Source of the DNA: Calothrix parasitica NIES-267
Lineage (GTDB): Bacteria; Cyanobacteriota; Cyanobacteriia; Cyanobacteriales; Nostocaceae
Assembly (NCBI RefSeq): GCF_002368095.1
Contig: NZ_AP018227.1
Span: 1,384,264-1,448,263, forward strand
Length of the DNA: 64,000 nt
Direction of reading: 5' to 3'
Position numbers and translations under genes: made by a program. Below are positions 55,973 to 64,000 of the stretch, in pieces (positions within the stretch are counted from its first letter, which is position 1; the number at the start of each line of letters is the position of its first letter). The notes below the pieces were generated by a model. That model searched no databases. It was given only the letters and a program-made list of their open reading frames with translations, and was not told the DNA's origin.

Positions 55973-56992
55973 CTATTCTTTATTCTCCATTCTTTTGAAT
56001 TTACCAACTACACCAACCACACCCAACAACAGCGAACCCAAAACAGTTCCTGGTTCCGGTACTTTAGCCGATTTATCTGAAATCGAAACTTTCTCAATGT
56101 AGCGAGCGCTGGGACGATAATCCGCTTCCGGTAATAAATCGGGGGTGTTTACTGTAAAAATATCTGTAAATTCACCAGTATTTAAATTCGTGGAAACAAC
56201 TCCATCTCCACCCGTCCACAGTACGTTACCGTTATCTAATTCGTAAACTCCTCGAATTCCCCGAAAAGCAACTCCGTTATTACCATCGAAAAAGCCGACT
56301 TGATTTCCATTTTCGTCGTATTCGTAAATTCCACCAGGAGCAGAAAATCCACCTACGATTAAGTTACCATTTGACCTGACTGCCATCTGCTGGGGAAAGT
56401 CAATTCCATTTACACCGTCGGAGTCGTGAAAATTTGAGATGAAATTTCCATCCAAACTATAACGGTCAATATCTTCCCCTCCATTTGCATTAGAGTTAAT
56501 ATCGTTAACTAATAATTCACCGTTGTAAGAAAGTACGTCGTAAGGGTCTCCTGTAGCAAAGGAGCCTAAGTTATTACCACTCGTGTCAAAGGTAACTACC
56601 GCTTCACCAGGAGCATTATTATCAGTTCCCGAATTAGATACATAAATCTTGTTATCAACAAATTCCATTCCCCGAATGTTGTCTAAACCACCTGTAATTG
56701 CGCTTTTATAATTACCCTTGAGGTCAAATCTAAATATAGAATCGGCTACTTGGTCGGAAACCCAGATTTCCTCGTTCACCTGAATTGCATTTAATGGTGT
56801 AGTAAACAAACCCGCACCATCGATAAAATTATCGTTTACCAGCGAACCATCAGAATCGTCAAACAGCAAAACCCGGTCGCTTTGCGAATCTGGAATCATT
56901 AAAAAATCGGCAGCTTTCGCTTCGGGGGAAATTGCTAATAATGTTGAGCAGACAATTACGCTAAACCCGACTATAGATTTAAACATTTGCAT
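55973..56992 (-). CDS. PEP-CTERM secreted protein with NHL-like repeats
   Basis: 339 residues. A signal peptide (SIVGFSVIVCSTLLAIS, cleavage after AKA near 28) is followed by a beta-propeller-like series of repeats: SDRVLLFDDSDGSL, DSIFRFDLKGNY, GEAVVTFDTSGNNLG, DIDRYSLDGNF, GIYEYDENGNQVG. The C-terminus has the sorting motif VPEPGT, a hydrophobic stretch and a basic tail (KFKRMENKE). Such proteins are exported and processed by an exosortase system in extracellular-polymer-producing bacteria. It stands alone on the minus strand between repeat elements and is not obviously tied to the NRPS cluster. Confidence 0.88.
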   Translation of the reverse strand: MQMFKSIVGFSVIVCSTLLAISPEAKAADFLMIPDSQSDRVLLFDDSDGSLVNDNFIDGAGLFTTPLNAIQVNEEIWVSDQVADSIFRFDLKGNYKSAITGGLDNIRGMEFVDNKIYVSNSGTDNNAPGEAVVTFDTSGNNLGSFATGDPYDVLSYNGELLVNDINSNANGGEDIDRYSLDGNFISNFHDSDGVNGIDFPQQMAVRSNGNLIVGGFSAPGGIYEYDENGNQVGFFDGNNGVAFRGIRGVYELDNGNVLWTGGDGVVSTNLNTGEFTDIFTVNTPDLLPEADYRPSARYIEKVSISDKSAKVPEPGTVLGSLLLGVVGVVGKFKRMENKE

Positions 56993-57422
56993 ATTTTTAA
57001 GGTAATAGAAATCTTTCTTATTTATTTGACATCAGAGCAGACAGTAAATACTTGCTTTAAGCCTTGCTAAAACAAGCAGCACTAACTATTAGAGGCCAAG
57101 CTCGTGAATTACTTGCTAGGTCTTAAATATCAAAGATTAATAGAAATAATTTACAATAACTATTTTGAGAGAATAAATGAACTACATATATTACCGAAAG
57201 CTTCACGGTAACTTTATAATTGAATTTACGTTAGCGTTACTCTAACGAGTCAGCAAGCTGAACACGCAGTGAGTCGTCAGACTAAGCGTGTCCGTTCACG
57301 TTAGCGCAGCGTGTCCGACAGGACATAGTGACCCGTTAGGGTAAGGACATATTACGAATTACATTTTGAAGTTTGTTTTGAAATTTGATTTGATTTTCAA
57401 TAAAAAGAAAATGGCATGAATA
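56993..57422. other. Intergenic with composite palindrome
   Basis: No gene seen. 57228-57345 holds interleaved short inverted repeats: CGTTAGCGTTACTCTAACG, GAGTCAGC, ACTAAGCGTGTCC, GTTAGCGCAGCGTGTCCGAC and GACCCGTTAGGGT. The GTTAGCGCAGCGTGTCC unit is the one inserted in the repeat at 17140. Confidence 0.6.
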
Positions 57423-58445
57423 TCATAATTTAACCGATGCAAATTCCAACCCAGATGCCCAAATCGCTTGCTGACACCTTTCTTGCGACGCATCACCCCC
57501 AATCACTTTACGATTGAACTTGTTTGCGATCGCAATCATTTCTGGATATGGGAGCCAAGGAAAAACGATTGCTTCCCCAGGTTGAGAAAACATCTCAATC
57601 AATTTTTCTAACTTCTTTTGCTGCAATGCTGACTCTTCTAAAACAATCAACGTTGCGGCCACATCAATCAACCAATCATGATCCCAGTTGTTAGAAGTCG
57701 CGGCCACAGCCAAATTCACATAGGGTATATGAGAATGAAACTCTGGTGTAGCGGTATCTCCACAAAAAACCAGGTGTTGTCCTTCTAATACATACCAACC
57801 CGCTTCAACTTTTATTTCAGTAACGGATAAACGTAACTTTGGTTCCGGTTCTTGTACTTCTACTGATTCAACATCAATTACTGTAGGTGTAGGAGGAATT
57901 AATTGAAGAATTTCGGGTATGGAGGTCGCAGTTGGCAATTCGGCTTTACCAACAGGTGTAGAATCTTTTTGATTAACTTTAGAAGGAGTTGATTTCTGCT
58001 TGTTCTGCTTAATATCCGAACTCAATTCCTTATGAGTTATTTTTTCTCCATCATAGGCCTTGAGCAAATACTCTTCCCGTAATTCGTCAGGTGTAGATGG
58101 TGCAGCTAAAAGATACAGAGCAGAACTAGCAATATCAAGTTGTGCAAGATTTGCACGTTCCCCAAAAGTCTCATAGACATTTATGAAATTATATGCTGTA
58201 CGCCTACTCCAATCAAATTCTGCTTTTAACCAAGCCTCAAATTGACCGTGCTTCAATTGAGCGCGTACATCGGCTAGTCGCTGACCAATTTCCCAGATAT
58301 CCTGTGCCGAACGCTGCAAACGCTCCTGAATCTCACCAGTTCTTTGCATGACTAGATTCCGTTGCTCGGGGGTCAACGCTTGGTAATCAAACTCAGAAGT
58401 AGTAATTTGCTTGCTTTTGTCCAATTTGCTCACAGTTAACTCCAA
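57423..58445 (-). CDS. DUF3102-like protein with degenerate methylase-like tail
   Basis: 340 residues. The N-terminal 150 residues resemble DUF3102-type phage/plasmid proteins: helix-rich, with IWEIGQRLADVRAQLKHGQF and the helix-turn-helix-like FDWSRRTAYNFINVYETF. A Lys/Ser/Pro linker (about 145-205) follows. The C-terminal 130 residues begin GWYVLEGQHLVFCGDTATPE, like the opening of ParB-linked DNA methylases (..CGDSTDPE..), and end IGGDASQERCQQAIW, like the SAM-binding end of those enzymes, yet no DPPY/NPPY catalytic motif is visible. It may be a DNA-binding protein with an inactive methylase remnant. The likeness is by eye only. A HIP1 octamer lies near its 3' end. Confidence 0.65.
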   Translation of the reverse strand: MELTVSKLDKSKQITTSEFDYQALTPEQRNLVMQRTGEIQERLQRSAQDIWEIGQRLADVRAQLKHGQFEAWLKAEFDWSRRTAYNFINVYETFGERANLAQLDIASSALYLLAAPSTPDELREEYLLKAYDGEKITHKELSSDIKQNKQKSTPSKVNQKDSTPVGKAELPTATSIPEILQLIPPTPTVIDVESVEVQEPEPKLRLSVTEIKVEAGWYVLEGQHLVFCGDTATPEFHSHIPYVNLAVAATSNNWDHDWLIDVAATLIVLEESALQQKKLEKLIEMFSQPGEAIVFPWLPYPEMIAIANKFNRKVIGGDASQERCQQAIWASGLEFASVKL

Positions 58446-58901
58446 CCTACCTATTAGATCATAAGGGATTTCCCGCTTTAAAAATATGCACCCAACTATA
58501 AGCTATCTCAAAGCATCTCATAAGTTTTAACTAATATATAATTTTTGTAAAAAAAAATACGGCGGGGTTGACAAGTAATCGCTTTCGTATATTAATGAGA
58601 ATTATTATTATTTAATTTTAAGTGTATTCAATGACTTATGAATTTACTTTAAATTGCTTCAAAATCTATTAGTTTTGTCCGATTTACATGGAGCATATGT
58701 CAGAAGATTTATTCCCAGAGGAGGGGCACAGAGATAACGAATAATTGTATTATTTTACGAGGTATGGTCTAGAAACAGATGTTTTTGAATGGATTAAGCG
58801 GATTAATCAGAATGCATATTTATATTTAGAATAAATTTGTATAAATTCAATCCTTTTAGTTAGCAGCCAGAGAAAATTATCTAAGTGTATGTTCGGAGTT
58901 A
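58446..58901. other. Intergenic, no gene seen
   Basis: AT-rich stretch upstream of the DUF3102-like gene. It must carry that gene's promoter; nothing else is recognisable. Confidence 0.5.
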
Positions 58902-59042
58902 GCATTGCTGAATTGAAATATGAATTTATTTTTCTCATATTTACTAGCCCCCTGAATCCCCCAATTTTGGGGGACTTGAAATTATTCTTCTCCCCGCTTA
59001 TTTGGGGGTTGGGGGGCAAATCATACTTTTAATCAGCAACGC
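58902..59042. repeat. Candidate MITE, copy 2
   Basis: 141 bp from GCATTGCTG to CAGCAACGC, matching 55789-55952 apart from the 23-bp stretch lacking here. CGGAGTTA directly before the left end and CGGAGCTA two bases after the right end look like a diverged target duplication. 59043-59320 shows no gene. Confidence 0.85.
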
Positions 59043-59320
59043 CTCGGAGCTAAATTAAGTCTTGCTATTTTGTTGATAATAATGGGAGTTAATCATGCTA
59101 AATAAATAAGAAACTTTAATAACTACAAGCTTTATAGCCTCATCGATGAAACACAATTTCAAGAAGTCAAAGCATTTATAAAATATATTTGTTTCAGAAA
59201 CAAAGACAGCGCTTAATAAAAATACACAAATATATACATAAATTTACATATAGCAATAAGGGTGAATAAGCTCTCGTGGTAGTTGGACTAAAAAGTTAAA
59301 AGACAAATAATAAACAGAAG

Positions 59321-60028
59321 ATGACACAATTACTAATAAATGAGACGTTGCTTCAAATAGATCATATTTTTGTCTGTCTTGAAACCGCACCCGACAAACA
59401 ATTTTTACAAGAAAAAGGTTTAATTTGTAGCGAAAATGTAACCTTGCATCCACAGCAAGGAACAGCTTCGAGGATTATTTTTTTTGAAAATACCTATATA
59501 GAATTAATCTGGGTTGAGGATGAAATGATGGCAGAAATATATGCCATGCGTTCGGGGATAGATTTTACAGCTCGTGCATATTCCCCAGAAAAAACAGCTT
59601 CTCCGTTTGGAATTGCTCTACACCAAAAACCTAATATCGTTCATCCCGAGTTTACTTCAAGCCACTTAAACCATAAAGCTTCAGAGCAATTTATTAACTT
59701 TGCGGCTTCCAATCTTGCTGCTCAGAAAGAACCCCTGTGTTTTATGATTCCTGAGTCAATTTCTTTATCAACGATATTTAATCCTCAGCTTGAAACTCAT
59801 CGAAAGTTGATAAATCATCCTTTGGGAATCAGAAAGGTCACAAATACTCGTATTGGAATGTGGAAACCTGGATTTTTCACCAATCCTATTTCCATGCTGG
59901 AAAGGGATGGAATTCTAGAGATAGAGCAAAATTCTTTCCCATTATTAGATTTGACATTTGACTATGGTGTTCAAAGGGAGAGTATTGATTTGCAATCGAT
60001 TGGGATTCCAGTTGTGTTGAGATATTAA
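59321..60028 (+). CDS. VOC / glyoxalase-like domain protein
   Basis: 235 residues of vicinal-oxygen-chelate type. It opens with LLQIDHIFVCLETAP, where the His of the first metal-binding strand is expected, followed by RIIFFENTYIELIWVED with the typical Glu. The second half (FGIALHQKPNIVHPEF; KVTNTRIGMWKPGF) is less typical and matches the glyoxalase-like stand-alone group rather than dioxygenases. The ATG at 59321 is the first in the frame and places the fold at the N-terminus. It is one of two plus-strand genes in the segment separating the two NRPS parts. Substrate unknown. Confidence 0.72.
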   Translation: MTQLLINETLLQIDHIFVCLETAPDKQFLQEKGLICSENVTLHPQQGTASRIIFFENTYIELIWVEDEMMAEIYAMRSGIDFTARAYSPEKTASPFGIALHQKPNIVHPEFTSSHLNHKASEQFINFAASNLAAQKEPLCFMIPESISLSTIFNPQLETHRKLINHPLGIRKVTNTRIGMWKPGFFTNPISMLERDGILEIEQNSFPLLDLTFDYGVQRESIDLQSIGIPVVLRY

Positions 60029-60343
60029 GGCAAAAGTATTATTCTTTTATGAACATAATTTTTAATCAAGGGCAAAGATTGAGGAAAACATAAACTCCAC
60101 AATCTTTGATTTGCATCTGTTTATCATCTGCGGTTCAACTTTTATCTGATTTTTATAACTGGTAATACACGTAAGCCAATTGGGATTAAGGAATAAATTA
60201 ATTCCAGCCTTCGTGGGTAGTTTCTATGTCTTTGGGACATTTACAACTTACCGTGATAGTTGTATACCAAATGTTAACCGTATCTGAATAAGAAAATATT
60301 TACTTCAAAACATTGATGTTCGTGTACTTTTAATAATCAAATT

Positions 60344-61990
<1,647 letters not shown>

Positions 61991-62014
61991 TTAATTAGTT
62001 AATAGCGTTAACTA

Positions 62015-62147
62015 ATATAGGAATGGCCGCAACTGGTAGATTTTTCTCGTAGGGTGCTGTGACACTTTGACTAATTTTCAAGGTAGTAATAAGCTTTCTG
62101 GTGTCACGCACCAACAGTATATTATGACAATTGCGGCCATTCCTGTA
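62015..62147. terminator. Long imperfect hairpin between convergent genes
   Basis: Arms around AGGAATGGCCGCAA (62019-62032) and TTGCGGCCATTCCT (62130-62143) with inner GGGTGCTGTGACAC / GTGTCACGCACC pairing. It lies between the stops at 61990 (plus) and 62202 (minus), so it can act as a bidirectional terminator, but its length also fits a small mobile element. A TAGAGACG palindrome follows at 62151-62174. Confidence 0.55.
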
Positions 62148-62201
62148 ATATAGAGACGTAGCAGTGCTACGTCTTTAAATTGATTTTTGGTAATAATTAG
62201 A

Positions 62202-64000
62202 TTAACTCTTCCTTCTGTTTAAACGCTGTTTCAAACGTTCTTTACCAGCGGAAACTTTTTCATCTCTAGAATTATCTTTTTGGACATTATCATTATCTGG
62301 ATTACTGAAATAACCAACAAGCGCACTAATAGTTGGATGACGAAACATTTCTACTAAGGGAATATGAGAATCGAACTTTTCCCGGAGTTGACTGTGAACT
62401 TTCACCATTGATAACGAATGTCCCCCCAAATCAAAAAAGTTGTCGTGAATACCGATTTTATCTACTTGAAGTACTTGCTGCCAAATTTGAGCAATTTCTC
62501 GTTCAATTTCCGATGAAGGGATAACATAATTATCTAAATTGGGTCGATTAATTTCTGGTGTTGGTAATGCTTTTCGGTCAATTTTACGGTTTGGAGTCAG
62601 AGGAAATTCTTCTAACATCATATAGTTAGAAGGAATCATATAACCAGGTAGTTTATCCTGCATAAATTCCCGTAAATCAGTTTGCGATACTTCTGAAGAT
62701 GATATTAAATAAGCAATTAATTTTTCATCATCTTGATTTTTTAGTAAAGTCACTACAGCTTGTTTTACATCGGGATGCTGCATCAAAACCGCTTCAATTT
62801 CTCCTAACTCAATCCGAAAACCTCGTAATTTAACTTGATAATCAATCCTACCCAGATATTCTAAATCCCCTGAAGGTAGATAGCGTACTAAATCTCCCGT
62901 TTTGTATAATTTTGAATCGTCCTGTAGGACACTTCTCTCCTTAATAGGTCGAGGGGAAGGGGGTGAGGTGTTTTCATTAGCATTTATGTGAAAAAGTGGA
63001 TTATCAATAAATTTTTCTGCTGTTAATTCAGGTTTATTTAAATAACCATTTGCTAATCCCGCACCACCAATATATAATTCTCCAGGAACACCAATCGGTA
63101 CTGGTTTTAAATCATTATTCAAAACGTAGAATTGGGTATTATTAATCGGTTTTCCAATCGGAACAGATGCTATAGAGACGCGATATAATGTCCTTCGGGC
63201 ACGCTTCGCTAACGCGTCTCTACATTCAGCTACTGATGACCAAATCGTAGCTTCCGTTGGACCATATAAATTCCATACTTCTTTACTACGTTTCAATAAT
63301 TCTTGAGCAATATTTACATCTAAAGCTTCTCCACCACAAAGAACTTTTACCTGTTGATTTCCTTTCCATCCTGCTACTAACAATAATCTCCAAGTTGCAG
63401 GAGTCGCTTGCATTATAGTTACTTGGTTTTCTTCAATACTTCGTGTCAATTCAATTGCATCTGCGGAAATTTCTCTACTAACAATAACAAGACCCGCACC
63501 TGTAATTAAAGGTAGATATAATTCTAATGCAGCAATATCGAAAGATAATGTTGTTACTGATAATAAAGTATCATCTGGTGTAATTCCCGGTTTTTTCTGC
63601 ATTGATTCGAGACAGTTAACCAAGGATTTGTGCATTATCTGCACCCCTTTAGGTTTACCTGTAGAACCTGAAGTGTAAATAATATAGGCTAGATTTTCGG
63701 GATTTGTTTGAACTGGTAGATTTTCCTTATATTGTTTCTCGATTAATTCCCAGTTTGTATCGACATTAATAACCTCACCCCGATAAAGCTGTGCTTTATC
63801 ACCCCTCTCCTTATTAAGGAGAGGGGTTAGGGGTGAGGTTTTAGAATCTGTGACGAAAAAATCGACCCCCGAATCTTCCACCATAAACGTCAAACGTTCT
63901 TGTGGAAAAGCTGGATCTAAAGGAATATAGGTTCCACCAGCTTTGAGAATTCCCAGCAACCCAATCAACATTGTTTCAGAACGTTCCAAACAAATTCCTA
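62202..64000 (-). CDS. NRPS C-terminal part, A(Gly)-PCP, cut by window edge
   Basis: About 599 residues are in view; the frame runs out of the window, and the first codons (GICLERSETML) are the inside of an A domain, so the gene begins further right. The specificity residues D-I-L-Q-L-G-L-I-W match the glycine code. The PCP motif FFDLGGHSLSMVKVHSQLRE near the end is the form often seen where an NRPS hands over to a PKS, and the tail is strongly basic (KERLKQRLNRRKS). It is therefore a candidate donor for the PKS at 50081-54733, although 7.4 kb of other genes lie between them. The A domain closely resembles the Gly A domain of 34071-42185. Confidence 0.93.
   Translation of the reverse strand, partial: GICLERSETMLIGLLGILKAGGTYIPLDPAFPQERLTFMVEDSGVDFFVTDSKTSPLTPLLNKERGDKAQLYRGEVINVDTNWELIEKQYKENLPVQTNPENLAYIIYTSGSTGKPKGVQIMHKSLVNCLESMQKKPGITPDDTLLSVTTLSFDIAALELYLPLITGAGLVIVSREISADAIELTRSIEENQVTIMQATPATWRLLLVAGWKGNQQVKVLCGGEALDVNIAQELLKRSKEVWNLYGPTEATIWSSVAECRDALAKRARRTLYRVSIASVPIGKPINNTQFYVLNNDLKPVPIGVPGELYIGGAGLANGYLNKPELTAEKFIDNPLFHINANENTSPPSPRPIKERSVLQDDSKLYKTGDLVRYLPSGDLEYLGRIDYQVKLRGFRIELGEIEAVLMQHPDVKQAVVTLLKNQDDEKLIAYLISSSEVSQTDLREFMQDKLPGYMIPSNYMMLEEFPLTPNRKIDRKALPTPEINRPNLDNYVIPSSEIEREIAQIWQQVLQVDKIGIHDNFFDLGGHSLSMVKVHSQLREKFDSHIPLVEMFRHPTISALVGYFSNPDNDNVQKDNSRDEKVSAGKERLKQRLNRRKS
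62921..62969. repeat. In-frame palindromic element, pre-A7 site, partial NRPS
   Basis: Single-core copy translated NTSPPSPRPIKERSVLQDD before SKLYKTGDL. The core has diverged (TTAATAGGTCGAGG). Confidence 0.83.
63169..63226. repeat. In-frame TAGAGACG palindrome inside NRPS gene
   Basis: TAGAGACGCGATATAATG, then TCCTTCGGGCACGCTTCGCT, then AACGCGTCTCTA: an intergenic palindrome type carrying a nested GTCC..GGGC unit. It adds ALAKRARRTLYRVSIAS after SSVAECRD. The paralogous A domain (about 39661-39705) has a shorter remnant there (IIHYVSSN). Confidence 0.82.
63772..63839. repeat. In-frame palindromic element upstream of A3, partial NRPS
   Basis: 68-bp single-core copy, ACCTCACCCC to GTGAGGTT, translated TSPLTPLLNKERGDKAQLYR. 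It is the simpler counterpart of the expanded copy at 40240-40391. Confidence 0.87.

Noticed and set aside
58807-59019. Minus-strand frame of 70 codons
   Set aside because: Mostly the candidate MITE at 58902-59042.

Overview
The window reads as a chromosome segment of a filamentous, probably heterocyst-forming cyanobacterium of the Nostocales/Rivularia type. The support is a DevBCA-type exporter, HIP1 octamers (GCGATCGC, for example at 2708 and near 17954, 30779 and 46687), long arrays of 7-bp short tandem repeats, a PEP-CTERM protein, Calx-beta/DUF4114 proteins, and many dispersed palindromic repeats in AT-rich DNA. No rRNA, tRNA or CRISPR array was seen.

Layout. 1-4.4 kb: an ABC-2 type ATPase, a sucrase/ferredoxin-like protein, two small unknown genes and a dense field of palindromic repeats. 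5.1-8.7 kb: a devA-devC-devB-like exporter operon (minus strand) with a perfect NtcA-type GTA-N8-TAC sequence upstream of devB. 9.2-14 kb: a 1574-residue Calx-beta/DUF4114 adhesin-like protein. 14.6-54.7 kb: about 40 kb, all on the minus strand, forming a hybrid NRPS-PKS biosynthetic cluster. 54.7-62 kb: repeat-rich intergenic DNA with a PEP-CTERM protein, a DUF3102-like protein, a VOC protein and a second DUF4114 protein. 62.2-64 kb: the 3' end of another NRPS gene of the same kind, cut by the window edge.

Biosynthetic logic, read in the direction of transcription (right to left). An NRPS ending in a Gly-specific A domain and PCP (62202-64000, partial) may feed a KS-AT-KR-T PKS module (50081-54733). 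Next come an NRPS with C-A(Ala)-T-Cy-A(Cys, embedded Ox)-T that should build a thiazole (42460-49947), an NRPS with C-A(Gly)-T-C-A(Ala)-T-E (34071-42185), C-A(Ser)-T (30694-33993), and a TubC-type docking domain followed by C-A(unassigned)-T (26794-30291). The line ends in an unusual single polypeptide made of a CmlA-like di-iron beta-hydroxylase, an internal TubC-like docking domain and a thioester reductase (23456-26512). No terminal TE exists, so reductive release to an aldehyde is expected. A class III aminotransferase next door could turn that aldehyde into an amine. A methyltransferase, an MbtH-like protein, a type II thioesterase, an MFS exporter, a membrane-anchored tyrosinase and four small unknown proteins complete the cluster. 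I do not recognise the product.

The most unusual sequence-level feature is a family of palindromic repeats inserted without frame disruption into the NRPS and PKS genes (12 sites). All seven A domains in the window carry one at the same place, just before the YKTGD (A7) motif. The same repeat is read in all three frames at different sites, and one pair of paralogous sites shows stepwise in-frame growth.
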